The notes under the pieces are model-generated. The model was not told where the DNA came from and ran no database searches. It saw only the letters and a program-made list of their open reading frames with translations. Position numbers and translations under genes: made by a program. 43,467 bases of DNA. Source: an uncultured Marvinbryantia sp. (GTDB lineage: Bacteria; Bacillota; Clostridia; Lachnospirales; Lachnospiraceae). Each line of letters begins with the position of its first letter. The first letter of the stretch is position 1. The DNA lies in the NCBI GenBank assembly GCA_934373455.1, contig CAKRON010000014.1, positions 1-43,467 of the forward strand, given 5' to 3'. This document shows positions 1 to 8,949 of this stretch, one piece after another.

Positions 1-260
1 CCAATACCACGATCTAGTCCAATTCCGAGTGCCCACATAATACATTGCCCGTAATTAAATAGCAAATAAAAGGTAAAAAAAATTGTGTATAATGAAAAAA
101 TAGAGTCCTCTTTTTCCCAGTGCCATGTAAATACTGCATATAAATATATTATTATACCAAGCCAATTTAACCAATAATTCTGATCATCTATGAAAATGCA
201 AAATATCAAAGCAGTTAATATTATAGCTGAAAACAGAAATGTGTTTAATTTAATTCTCAT
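1..260 (-). CDS. Wzy-like polysaccharide polymerase, N-terminal part (cut by window edge)
   Basis: The frame opens with MRIKLNTFLFSAIILTALIF and stays open to the window edge for 86 codons. It shows at least three hydrophobic stretches typical of membrane segments, one around residues 7-22, one around 30-42 and one around 52-72. A GGAAAG ribosome binding site lies just upstream of the ATG. It follows the last glycosyltransferase by 21 bases, where the oligosaccharide repeat-unit polymerase is usually found in Wzx/Wzy loci. Polymerases of this kind share little sequence, so the assignment rests on topology and position. A flippase is the main alternative. The C-terminal part is outside the window. 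Confidence 0.55.
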   Translation of the reverse strand, partial: MRIKLNTFLFSAIILTALIFCIFIDDQNYWLNWLGIIIYLYAVFTWHWEKEDSIFSLYTIFFTFYLLFNYGQCIMWALGIGLDRGI

Positions 261-281
261 TTTACATCTTTCCTCTCATTT

Positions 282-1358
282 TTATAAAAACTGCATAAGA
301 TATTTTCGCCACTGGTCAGCAATTAACACCGGATCTAAAATTTTTCTAATCTCTGTTGCATTCTCTCCTCTTTGTATTGCTTCATCTCTATTAATGAGGA
401 CACTACGCATAGCATCTGCCAACCTATTTACATCTCTACATGGTACTAAATATCCACACACATTATTTTTCAAATACATTCTTGCACCACCAACTGGACA
501 ATCCGTAGCAATTACAGGTATACCAATCGCTAATGCCTCTAGCATAGAATTTGAGATTCCTTCATAGTCTGAAGATATAACAAATCCTAACGCGTCTTTC
601 ATCTTCTCATGAATATTTTTTGAAAATCCACATAAGTGAATATATCTATCCAAGTGTTTGCTCTGTATATATGATTGAATTTCTTCTTGTAAAATTCCAT
701 CTCCATATATATCTAATTCACATTCATAGCCTTCTTCTATCAGCTTGCCCATTGCATCAATCATCAACGGCAAATTCTTCTGCTTATTTAACCTACATGC
801 AGTAATAAAATGATTGCTCTTTGTCATTTTATTATAATATGGTAATCCCTCTTTTATCGGATTCGGAATAATAGTAGTGGTAGTATTTTCCGTCAAAATG
901 TTCTTAAAATACGCCTTTGCATCCTCTGTCTGAAATACAGCACCATCTGCTCTTGTGTATAATTTATCTCTTAATTTTCTCATCCATTTTTGTTCAGGAT
1001 CTCTCTGCGGATCATTTCTTTCTGAAACAATTAGCTTTTGTCTAATTCCCAACAGAGATACTATTACATGGATATTTACATCCGCTAAAAACGAAACCAC
1101 AAGATTTGGTTTAATCTTTTTTATGGTTTTCCTTATCTCAATAAATCTTTTAAATGGCCTTAAAATTCGAATTGGGCATTTACACAAAATAGGTATAACA
1201 CGTATATTCTTATTTAAAACATAATCCTGCCTATCTCCATATATTGTTATAATGTCAATCTGCCAACCGTATTTCACAAATGCATTGGCTAAATTGACAA
1301 TTACTCGTTCTGCGCCACCCTTTCCTAGTATTCCTATTACAAATGTGATTTTTTTCAT
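282..1358 (-). CDS. Glycosyltransferase family 4 (GT-B)
   Basis: This 358-residue protein has the N-terminal GGAER glycine-rich loop (residues 14-18) and the C-terminal EX7E nucleotide-sugar motif at Glu266 and Glu274 in a DYEGISNSMLEALAIG context. Both are hallmarks of retaining GT4 enzymes. The length is normal for the family. It probably adds one sugar to the lipid-linked repeat unit on the cytoplasmic face. It is the last complete gene of the glycosyltransferase block, 9 bases after the preceding GT2 gene. The donor and acceptor cannot be read from the sequence. Confidence 0.9.
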   Translation of the reverse strand: MKKITFVIGILGKGGAERVIVNLANAFVKYGWQIDIITIYGDRQDYVLNKNIRVIPILCKCPIRILRPFKRFIEIRKTIKKIKPNLVVSFLADVNIHVIVSLLGIRQKLIVSERNDPQRDPEQKWMRKLRDKLYTRADGAVFQTEDAKAYFKNILTENTTTTIIPNPIKEGLPYYNKMTKSNHFITACRLNKQKNLPLMIDAMGKLIEEGYECELDIYGDGILQEEIQSYIQSKHLDRYIHLCGFSKNIHEKMKDALGFVISSDYEGISNSMLEALAIGIPVIATDCPVGGARMYLKNNVCGYLVPCRDVNRLADAMRSVLINRDEAIQRGENATEIRKILDPVLIADQWRKYLMQFL

Positions 1359-1367
1359 GTCTGTCCC

Positions 1368-2414
1368 TCAGTTCTTATAGATTTTCCATAGAATATAAAA
1401 TGACAAATCATATAGGTGCAATTGGAAGAGAATACTAATAATAACAAAACACCACCGTTTAGTAGCTTTGTTCTCAAGTTTATGAGCTTTTATTTTTACA
1501 ATAGTTGAAATATTTTCTCTGAGAATCTTATGATGCTTTATTGGCATTAGTGCTCGCTTATATGTCTCGTAAGACCCCTTTGTGTTAACTTGATTTAGTG
1601 CCTCCATTATCAAAACATCAAACGCTACTAATGCACAGTTTTTTCGATCAGAGAGTTCATTACCATTTTTATTAATCAGATTGACATAGTCACGTACCAT
1701 TTCACCATGCCGTTCTACAAGTCGTTTCTTTGGTTTATGCATAATAGAATCTTCTTGCTGCCGATAATAATAACAAGGAACATTCACAAATGTAATATTA
1801 GGATCTGTCATAAACACTTGCAACTGAAACCAATTATCTTCAGCAAAAATTCTCTTGTTATCTCCAAAACGAATTCCAAAATTTTGTATCATGCTTCTTC
1901 TATAAATCTTATCCCACGCATTGTGAGAAAAAATACGCGGATAATAATATTCCTTATAGAACTTTTCTTTAGTATTCTTATCTATTTTAAACTCTTTTAT
2001 ATCCTTTAAACTTTTTCTTAACTTCAAACAGTTCTTATCATGATCAGGAAAGGTTAATACCTCCCCCACAGCTACATCCGCATCTTTTCTTTTTGCGGCA
2101 TCATATAACTCTTGAAGCATTTTTTTTGAAATAAAATCATCTGAATCTATAAATGCCAAGTACTCACCAACAGCTAGATCTATTCCTCTATTTCTTGTTT
2201 CTCCTAGTCCCCTGTTTTCATGCTCATACAGCTTTATACGATCATCTTTTTTTTGATATTCGCATAATATATTCCATGTATCATCTGTAGATCCGTCATT
2301 TAAAACGATAATTTCTATTTCTCTTAAGGATTGTCCCAATATGCTTTCTAGACATTCTGCAACATACTTTTCAACGTTATAGCATGGCACAATGACACTA
2401 ACTTTAACTGCCAT
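1368..2414 (-). CDS. Glycosyltransferase family 2 (GT-A)
   Basis: The N-terminal GT-A fold begins VSVIVPCYNVEKYVAECL, followed by VLNDGSTDDT and a DSDD metal/nucleotide motif near residue 92. The protein has 348 residues; the C-terminal third is basic and ends in a hydrophobic stretch (FVIISILFQLHLYDLSFYIL) that probably touches the membrane. It is an inverting transferase acting on the lipid-linked polysaccharide precursor. The gap to the upstream GT2 gene is 2 bases, so translation is probably coupled. The sugar specificity is unknown. Confidence 0.9.
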   Translation of the reverse strand: MAVKVSVIVPCYNVEKYVAECLESILGQSLREIEIIVLNDGSTDDTWNILCEYQKKDDRIKLYEHENRGLGETRNRGIDLAVGEYLAFIDSDDFISKKMLQELYDAAKRKDADVAVGEVLTFPDHDKNCLKLRKSLKDIKEFKIDKNTKEKFYKEYYYPRIFSHNAWDKIYRRSMIQNFGIRFGDNKRIFAEDNWFQLQVFMTDPNITFVNVPCYYYRQQEDSIMHKPKKRLVERHGEMVRDYVNLINKNGNELSDRKNCALVAFDVLIMEALNQVNTKGSYETYKRALMPIKHHKILRENISTIVKIKAHKLENKATKRWCFVIISILFQLHLYDLSFYILWKIYKN

Positions 2415-2416
2415 TA

Positions 2417-3433
2417 CTAGCTCCTTCCAATCTTATTAAAGATATACAGCAAAAAAATACTTTTTGTTCTTAATGCCATCTGTGCAAGTTTACACTTCCA
2501 ACTATTTTGAAATCTGCAATTTCTTATTGCATTCTCGTAATATTCTTTTGAGATATTTTTTAAGATATCCTTTTTTATCACTGTATACTTTTCTGCCCTG
2601 TTAAACTGTGATACAGCAACATTAAATAAGTTATGTACCACATTTCGATATACTTGATCCTGAAAATCACATTCATCCATATCTATACTTTTCTCAAAAG
2701 TACGTCCAATGGCTTCTGGTGCTTCCCATGAAAAAGGTTTTCGTGACTTAGTCATTGATGATTCATTGATTCTGTAATAATACAAACACTTCTGTTCCAT
2801 ATATACGGAGTTTGCATGATATATACAGGGTTTAGTGCATGCATGATCTTCTCCTATAGATATAGTATTTGGTACCTGTAGTTGATTTTCTACATAGATA
2901 TTTCTTCTATATGCCTTTGCCCATACTTGTGGTCTGAAATATTTCCCATTCACACTTTCGATTAACTGTGGAAATAGCAATGTTTTCATCTTTTGTCTGT
3001 CATATAAACCATATGGTAATACTAATGGAATTCGTCGTTCAGCATGCCCACTAGCAGCAATATAACCGCAACAAATAACATCTGGTTTTGCACTATTTAT
3101 TGTTTTTAAGAAAGTTTTTAAACAATTCTCATGAAGCCAATCATCACCATCCAAACAGACGATATACTGCCCAATAGCTTTTTCTGTACCAGCTTTTCTT
3201 GCACTAACTAAGCCACCATTTTTTTTATGTATGACTACAAATCTGCTGTCTCTTGAAGCATATTCATCACAAATTGCAGGACATTGATCCTTACTCCCAT
3301 CATCGACCAATATAGCCTCGAAGTCATTAAATGTCTGATTTAAAATTGAATCCAAGCATTTTTTCAAAAATTTTTCTACACCATATATTGGCACGATTAT
3401 CGAGAACATTGGTCTTTTCATTTTTCGCCTCAT
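2417..3433 (-). CDS. Glycosyltransferase family 2 (GT-A)
   Basis: The protein has 338 residues with a GT-A core: FSIIVPIYGVEKFLKKCLDS near the start, LVDDGSKD, then the DGDD motif in VCLDGDDWL around residues 92-100. The start codon overlaps the stop of the upstream GT4 gene, and AGGAAG lies just before it. A second ATG five codons in is possible. It is paralogous in fold to its downstream neighbour but clearly different in sequence, so the two probably form different linkages. Substrate unknown. Confidence 0.9.
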   Translation of the reverse strand: MRRKMKRPMFSIIVPIYGVEKFLKKCLDSILNQTFNDFEAILVDDGSKDQCPAICDEYASRDSRFVVIHKKNGGLVSARKAGTEKAIGQYIVCLDGDDWLHENCLKTFLKTINSAKPDVICCGYIAASGHAERRIPLVLPYGLYDRQKMKTLLFPQLIESVNGKYFRPQVWAKAYRRNIYVENQLQVPNTISIGEDHACTKPCIYHANSVYMEQKCLYYYRINESSMTKSRKPFSWEAPEAIGRTFEKSIDMDECDFQDQVYRNVVHNLFNVAVSQFNRAEKYTVIKKDILKNISKEYYENAIRNCRFQNSWKCKLAQMALRTKSIFLLYIFNKIGRS

Positions 3434-4587
3434 TGTATAACTTCCTTATATATTTCTTCCATCCGACTCTTGACAACTCCAATGTCAAATCCTTTTATTC
3501 TCTCCAAGTTAGCTTTACTCATTCTCTCTCGAAGATCTGGATTTTCAATCAGACGATTCAATCTGTCAGCTACTGCGTTTTCATCTTTTGTTGGGACAAG
3601 GTATCCACCTATTCCCTCATCTAACAAATCTACATTACCTCTAATTTTACTTGCAATACATGGAAGACCACTCGCCATTGCTTCCATCATCGAACGTGGC
3701 ATTCCTTCCTGCAATGATGTAAATAGGAAAATATCTGCCACTTTAGACAGCTCTTTAATATCTGTTCTAAATCCAAGAAAATGAATCTGATCTGCTACCC
3801 CTAATTCATTCGCTAAATTTTTCAAACCATCCAACTCTGGTCCGCGACCACAAATCAAATAATGAATCTTTGGATTATTGCATAAAGCGATTGCCTTGAT
3901 AGACGATTCATAATTTTTTCTCGGAATCAAGTCTCCCATCGAGATGCATATGATATCATCCATTGCGAGTCCTAGTTCATCTCGTTTTTCTTTTTTATTT
4001 ATTCGAACATTGAAAAACTCTTCTGTATTGATTCCAACACCAGGAACGTAATATACTTTTCCACCTTTGCGTAATTTGAACTTCTTTGCAGATTGAAAAT
4101 CTTCCTCATTCATTGTGAGGATTGCATCTGTCCAGTGTGCCATAATCTGTTCGGCCCATTTTAAAATAGTCTGATTGAACAATGATGCACCCTTGTAGAA
4201 ATGGAATCCATGAGCTGTATAAATAACTTTTTTCACATGTAAATGTTTTCCTACTAAACGACCAATCATGCCACCAACAGGAGTGTTACAGTGAATTACT
4301 TCAATATTTCCTTCTTTAACAACTTTAGCAAGATTTTTATATGCTATTAAATTATCTTTAAATGCAGTAATACTTCTATAAGTATGCGAATCGTAGAGAT
4401 GTACATCATAAGTACATTCAAGTTCTTCTGGATTTGCTCTATTAGTTCCTAAATAAACTTCAAATCCAAGTTTCATAGCAGCCTCAATACATGGAATACT
4501 TACATTTCCAGGTCGCACTAATTCTCTACTATTATTCTTTTCTTCACTCGGTTTTGAGCTATTACCAACAAAAACATATCCTGCCAT
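3430..4587 (-). CDS. Glycosyltransferase family 4 (GT-B)
   Basis: This 385-residue GT4 enzyme has the HCNTPVGG loop near residue 99, the VIYTAHGFHFYKG segment common in capsule GT4 enzymes (PF13477/PF13439-type N-terminal domain), and a C-terminal EX7E motif at Glu294 and Glu302 (QEGMPRSMMEAMASGLP). It starts 13 bases after the ornithine-cyclodeaminase-like gene and overlaps the next GT2 gene by 4 bases, so it belongs to the same transcript. It may be an early transferase acting after the PglC-like initiating enzyme. That order is inference. Confidence 0.9.
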   Translation of the reverse strand: MAGYVFVGNSSKPSEEKNNSRELVRPGNVSIPCIEAAMKLGFEVYLGTNRANPEELECTYDVHLYDSHTYRSITAFKDNLIAYKNLAKVVKEGNIEVIHCNTPVGGMIGRLVGKHLHVKKVIYTAHGFHFYKGASLFNQTILKWAEQIMAHWTDAILTMNEEDFQSAKKFKLRKGGKVYYVPGVGINTEEFFNVRINKKEKRDELGLAMDDIICISMGDLIPRKNYESSIKAIALCNNPKIHYLICGRGPELDGLKNLANELGVADQIHFLGFRTDIKELSKVADIFLFTSLQEGMPRSMMEAMASGLPCIASKIRGNVDLLDEGIGGYLVPTKDENAVADRLNRLIENPDLRERMSKANLERIKGFDIGVVKSRMEEIYKEVIQ

Positions 4588-4600
4588 TTTCTTTCCTCAC

Positions 4601-5608
4601 TTAATTGAAGCAAAACTCAGCTCCATATTTTTCTTTTTTTGCCTGTTCATAAACAAATTTTGCAAATGCAACATCTATATATGCAAGTCCTACTGAACAA
4701 AAATATATAAACTCATCTTTATTCTCTCTACCAGGAATTTTGCCAGAAATAATATCCACTAAATCTCCATGAATATTTTTATCTTTTATTATTCCGTTCT
4801 TATACATTCTACTTATTGTTTGTGTTCTATGTTTCACATTTTCCCATTCATCACACACAATTTTTGAAGCCTTCAGAGCAACTGCATATTCATCTTCCCA
4901 TCCTGCAACATGAATATAAAAAGCCCCCTCTTTAATCCATTCCGCTTTAAGAATGTCACACTGTCCACTAATTGCAGTCACAATGATGTCAGCTTTTCTA
5001 ACAGCTTTTTCATAATCATTACCGCAATCAATAAATTCTATTTCTGGATGTAATTTTTTTTCTTCTTCAATAAAATCTACCACTGTCTTATTTGTCCTAG
5101 ATGAAACATAACATTTCCGAATAGAAGGACGCACTGCCATTACAGTATCCAGATGTCTTCTTGCTTGCTGCCCTGCACCAATAAAGCCAATAACTTCAGA
5201 ATTCTCTTTAGAAAGATATCTTGCTGCTGTTGCACCAACTGCTGCTGTTCTAATATCAGTTAAATATCCCGAATCCATAATTGCTAAAGTATGACCATGC
5301 GTTAATTCAGATAATATAGTAGTACCTGTTACATTCCTATAACCTTCTTTAGGATTTTCAGGAAATACGGCCACCCATTTCACACCATATAAACGATCTG
5401 ATAATAGTGCTCCTGGCATACAATTTATCCTGTTTTGTGTGGTCTCATCAAAAATACATGAAATTTTATCCGGCAAATAGATATCATCCGCCGCCTTACA
5501 TTTAAATGCATATTCAACCACATCAATTGCTGCTTCCATATTTTTCTCAAATATCTTTTTTTGATCATCGGCAGATATCAACAACGTTGCCGGATTTGAT
5601 TTTATCAT
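4601..5608 (-). CDS. Ornithine cyclodeaminase/mu-crystallin family NAD(P) enzyme
   Basis: The 335-residue protein matches the OCD/mu-crystallin/alanine dehydrogenase family in layout. It has an N-terminal substrate domain, the TDIRTAAVGATAARYL segment around residues 117-132, and the Rossmann dinucleotide loop GFIGAGQQARRHLD at 141-154. Family members interconvert amino acids and imino or cyclic forms (ornithine to proline, alanine dehydrogenase, or the SbnB step in diaminopropionate synthesis). Such an enzyme is unusual in a polysaccharide locus. Its place next to two ATP-grasp ligases suggests it supplies an amino acid that is then ligated, which is inference. Confidence 0.85.
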   Translation of the reverse strand: MIKSNPATLLISADDQKKIFEKNMEAAIDVVEYAFKCKAADDIYLPDKISCIFDETTQNRINCMPGALLSDRLYGVKWVAVFPENPKEGYRNVTGTTILSELTHGHTLAIMDSGYLTDIRTAAVGATAARYLSKENSEVIGFIGAGQQARRHLDTVMAVRPSIRKCYVSSRTNKTVVDFIEEEKKLHPEIEFIDCGNDYEKAVRKADIIVTAISGQCDILKAEWIKEGAFYIHVAGWEDEYAVALKASKIVCDEWENVKHRTQTISRMYKNGIIKDKNIHGDLVDIISGKIPGRENKDEFIYFCSVGLAYIDVAFAKFVYEQAKKEKYGAEFCFN

Positions 5609-5620
5609 TATGCTACCTCT

Positions 5621-6904
5621 TTAATTTAAAATTATGTTTGTTTTATCTATCTCTAGCATTCTATTTACCATACTATTGCCATCTTCATCTTTAATAACAA
5701 GCGTATCATGAATAAAGTTTATAATTGCTTTCAACTCACTTACACTGTCAAAAACCACATGAATCAATGCATATGCTTGACTAAACGAGCCCGTATCTAT
5801 GATAGTGTCTCCCACATTTTTTGTTGTCAGTACAGTAACTACCGATGAAGTTGTTTTTAGAATATCAACTCCCTCAATTGAGTTAATCGTTCCTGGAAGG
5901 AGATGAACTGGATATACTGCATAGTAATTCTTTCTTTTAATTGACGTCGAAATCATTGACTTATGCCCTATTATTAAACTCTCTCCAGTAAGTGCATAAT
6001 ATATATCTGAAGCAACCTGATTAATCCCATATAAATAATCTGTTGGAAAAATTGAAGCTGAACCTCCATATCTATACCCAACTTCATTAAAGTAATACTC
6101 GTTTCCATCATGAAAAACTTCAATCCAAAAACATCCTTCTTTAATATTTATAGAAGTAATCATTTTTTGAATTTTTTCTTCAAATTTGTCCCTAAATTCT
6201 TTTGTAAACCTACTTTCATAAACAAAAAGACCGCCAACGTAGCTACCTTGCTTTGCATATCTTACGGGATACTTATCTGACAATCCTGAAAAATATATTT
6301 TTCCCTCACTTACAGTATAGAAGACAACATTTGAATCATTTTTCACAAATTTTTCCGTAATTACACTTCCTGTTGCAGATTCATCCGCAGCAATTCTATA
6401 TCCCTTCTGAAGTTCATCATTATTATAGCACACAGAAAATCCACTACTACCACAGCCATCCGTTGGTTTAGTAATTACTGGAAAATCATCTTTATCAAGT
6501 CTAATCTCTCCATTCTCAAATTCAAATTTAGGCACAACCGGAAGTCCACTCTGGATACATAGACTCTTAAAATTCTTTTTATTCTGTAATGTATTCCACT
6601 GCTTATAAGTACAATAACACGGTAATCCTAATTCTTCTAAGTATTGACATGCTGATCCAATTACTGCCTCAGATCCCCCCATGTATACGCCATCAATTTT
6701 CATTTCTTTTATTAAAGCTTTCATAGCTCTTGCATCCGTTGAATTGACATTATACTTTTCATCTGCGATATCAAATATACCTGCAGATTGATCATTTCCG
6801 GTTGCAATCAAAATAATTTCATGTTCATCTGCAAATTGTTTAATTGCTTCTTTCCAAAGACTCCCACCTAAAATCAGAAGTCGTTTTCCTTTTAATGTTC
6901 TCAT
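5621..6904 (-). CDS. ATP-grasp ligase (carbamoyl-phosphate-synthase-like)
   Basis: I chose the ATG that reads MRTLKGKRLLILGGS because AAAGGA sits 7 bases before it; an in-frame ATG eight codons further upstream has no good site. The 427-residue protein has a pre-ATP-grasp Rossmann half (LLILGGSLWKEA), the ATP-binding stretch FPVITKPTDGCGSSGF, and the metal-binding FWIEVFHDGNEYYFNEVGYRYGG. ATP-grasp enzymes of this group join a carboxylate to an amine or thiol using ATP. Together with the upstream ATP-grasp and the OCD-like enzyme it may aminoacylate an amino sugar. That substrate is inference. Confidence 0.85.
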   Translation of the reverse strand: MRTLKGKRLLILGGSLWKEAIKQFADEHEIILIATGNDQSAGIFDIADEKYNVNSTDARAMKALIKEMKIDGVYMGGSEAVIGSACQYLEELGLPCYCTYKQWNTLQNKKNFKSLCIQSGLPVVPKFEFENGEIRLDKDDFPVITKPTDGCGSSGFSVCYNNDELQKGYRIAADESATGSVITEKFVKNDSNVVFYTVSEGKIYFSGLSDKYPVRYAKQGSYVGGLFVYESRFTKEFRDKFEEKIQKMITSINIKEGCFWIEVFHDGNEYYFNEVGYRYGGSASIFPTDYLYGINQVASDIYYALTGESLIIGHKSMISTSIKRKNYYAVYPVHLLPGTINSIEGVDILKTTSSVVTVLTTKNVGDTIIDTGSFSQAYALIHVVFDSVSELKAIINFIHDTLVIKDEDGNSMVNRMLEIDKTNIILN

Positions 6905-6905
6905 T

Positions 6906-7130
6906 CTATAATCCTTTCGTAAGCTCATTCCATTCTTGTCTAAAACCTTTTTGCATAGGTATTTGCCATCCTACAAATTGACCTCTAGCATTTCCCTCAA
7001 TCATTAGCCATCCATTTTTCGTAAGTGCAAGATCCCATCCTGCATATCTATTTGAAGGGATCTGTCTAGCTAGTTCTATAGCCATTTCTATTGCCTCATT
7101 CCATTTTGGAACTTGAAAACCAATTAAAAC
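6906..7130 (-). pseudogene. C-terminal remnant of a sugar-transfer-associated ATP-grasp gene
   Basis: Directly after the stop codon of the upstream ATP-grasp gene, and in the same frame, 74 codons read VLIGFQVPKWNEAIEMAIEL, then RYAGWDLALTKNG and LMIEGNARGQF before a stop. This matches my recollection of the C-terminal end of the ATPgrasp_ST family (PF14397), with its GWD and IEGNA motifs. There is no start or ribosome binding site and the N-terminal three quarters are missing. It looks like the tail of a deleted third ATP-grasp gene. The downstream ATP-grasp start overlaps its end. Read-through of the TAA is possible but unlikely. Confidence 0.7.
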
Positions 7131-8315
7131 TTATTGCATTTTAATTTCGATTAATCTTATTGCTTTTTCACAAACAGCTTCTGCCTCATCAGCATTTTCA
7201 CCTTGCGCAATCACAAATCCAACCCTGTCCACGCTACTGTCTATGCTTTCTACCTTATCACCTATATTTTTTACAAAAGAGATTTCTTTAATGCCTGGTA
7301 TAGACCTAGCTTCTTCAATTCCTGTAATACTTTTAATAATTCCTTTTTCTGTTTTAAAATATCTAATTGCTGAACCTTTAGCGAACTTAGGCTTTATATC
7401 CGTTTTCTCCCCACATGCTATTTCAATTGTAGACCGAACCATATCTATTCCAGTGGAAAGCGGTACTAAGTGTGTTGTAATACAATCTCCCCCCATTCTT
7501 GCTCCTAGTTCCACCATTTTAGGGCCATCCTTTGTAAGCATAATTTCCACATGTGCCGGACCATCTTGAATTCCAATAGCTTTAACTGCCCGAACAGCTA
7601 AATCTTTTATTTTCTCTACATTATCCTTTCCTAATCGGCTAGGTTGCGTATGTCCCATCTCTACAAAATGAGGTGCTCCTGTCGTGATTTTGTCTGTCAC
7701 TTGAAGAATATGCGGTTGACCATCAATAGCCATCACTTCCACGCTGACCTCCTGACCAATCATATATTCTTCAATTATCACTCCACCTTTTCGCGACTCG
7801 CTAACCGTATAACTATACTCATTTTCCAACTCTTTTAAACTATGTACTAATACAACTCCTCTGCTCCCAGCATTATCAGTCGGTTTCATAATACACGGAT
7901 ATGTAATCTTTTCTTTTATATTTATGAACTCCTCCTGATTAGCTGCAATATAATACCATGGATGTTGAACATTACATTTTTCAAAGGCCTTAATCATTTC
8001 GCCTTTATCCGTCGCCTTTATTGCAGTATCCATACTAATTCCAGGCAAACCACAAACCTCAGCAGCCTTTGCAACCGAACGCATTGGCATATCAGTTGCT
8101 AAAGTCATTACACCATCAGCTTTAAATTCTTTTGCAACTCTAGCTACAGCATCTATATCAATTGTTGATACCTCATAAAATTCATCAGCATAAGGAATAC
8201 CAACTGCCTTAGAATTAAAATCTACTGTTGCAACATAATATCCAAGTTCTTTTGCTTTCAAAATAGCCGGCATCTGAAGAATAGATGCTCCAATAATTAA
8301 AATTCTTTTCATCAC
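7131..8315 (-). CDS. ATP-grasp ligase
   Basis: The 394-residue protein starts MMKRILIIGASILQMPAILK, a pre-ATP-grasp Rossmann domain. It continues with the ATP-binding YPCIMKPTDNAGSRGV loop around 140-155 and the metal/ATP residues in GPKMVELGARMGGD. It resembles carbamoyl-phosphate-synthase-like ligases and the ATP-grasp protein of the operon near 22 kb. The first bases overlap the end of the sugar transferase gene (ATGA), so translation is coupled. It probably forms an amide between an amino acid and a sugar amine or another amino acid. The substrate is not visible. Confidence 0.85.
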   Translation of the reverse strand: MMKRILIIGASILQMPAILKAKELGYYVATVDFNSKAVGIPYADEFYEVSTIDIDAVARVAKEFKADGVMTLATDMPMRSVAKAAEVCGLPGISMDTAIKATDKGEMIKAFEKCNVQHPWYYIAANQEEFINIKEKITYPCIMKPTDNAGSRGVVLVHSLKELENEYSYTVSESRKGGVIIEEYMIGQEVSVEVMAIDGQPHILQVTDKITTGAPHFVEMGHTQPSRLGKDNVEKIKDLAVRAVKAIGIQDGPAHVEIMLTKDGPKMVELGARMGGDCITTHLVPLSTGIDMVRSTIEIACGEKTDIKPKFAKGSAIRYFKTEKGIIKSITGIEEARSIPGIKEISFVKNIGDKVESIDSSVDRVGFVIAQGENADEAEAVCEKAIRLIEIKMQ

Positions 8316-8932
8316 TTCTTCTCCATTTTGCTTTCATTAGAAACGTAGATATTTTCCCTCATCAAAACAGACATAACAGTCTTAATAAAAATTTTAATAT
8401 CTAAAAGTAGAGACATATGATCTGCGTAATAAGCATCGTTCACATACTTTTCTTCTTGAGATATTGAATTTCTATAATATGCTTGACTGTATCCTGTAAT
8501 CCCTGGTCTCACTGAGTAATGCTTTCTCTTTATTTCATCCATATCCTCGAGTTTAATACCATTTGAAGATACCGTTGGACGAGGTCCAATAATACTCATA
8601 TCTCCAAATAGAACATTAAGAAACTGTGGAAATTCATCTATACTGGTTTTCCTCATAAACCGACCAACTCTCGTAACTCGTGGGTCATTATCTCCATTGA
8701 ATGTAGATCCATCAGCATTTCTAACATCTGGTGCATTTACTCGCATAGATCTAAGTTTAAACATTTTATATGTTTTTCCATCTTTGCCTAAGCGATCTGC
8801 ATTATAAAAAATGGGACCTTTGTCAGTATAATGAATAATTGGTCCAAACACTATAATTACTACTAAGACAAATGGTAGTGCACATATTCCCAAAATTATA
8901 TCTATAAACCTCTTTCCAAATCTCTTATACAT
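8312..8932 (-). CDS. PglC-like polyprenyl-phosphate phosphoglycosyl transferase
   Basis: The 206-residue protein has the compact bacterial sugar transferase domain (PF02397): an N-terminal re-entrant membrane helix (RFIDIILGICALPFVLVVII), the KMFKLRSM motif, the catalytic Asp-Glu pair in TSIDEFPQ, and GDMSIIGPRP. Small single-domain members such as Campylobacter PglC move a phospho-sugar, often diacetylbacillosamine, from UDP to undecaprenyl phosphate. This would be the committing membrane step of repeat-unit assembly. It lies 17 bases after the aminotransferase gene. Confidence 0.93.
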   Translation of the reverse strand: MYKRFGKRFIDIILGICALPFVLVVIIVFGPIIHYTDKGPIFYNADRLGKDGKTYKMFKLRSMRVNAPDVRNADGSTFNGDNDPRVTRVGRFMRKTSIDEFPQFLNVLFGDMSIIGPRPTVSSNGIKLEDMDEIKRKHYSVRPGITGYSQAYYRNSISQEEKYVNDAYYADHMSLLLDIKIFIKTVMSVLMRENIYVSNESKMEKK

Positions 8933-8949
8933 TGCTCTACCTCAATTTC

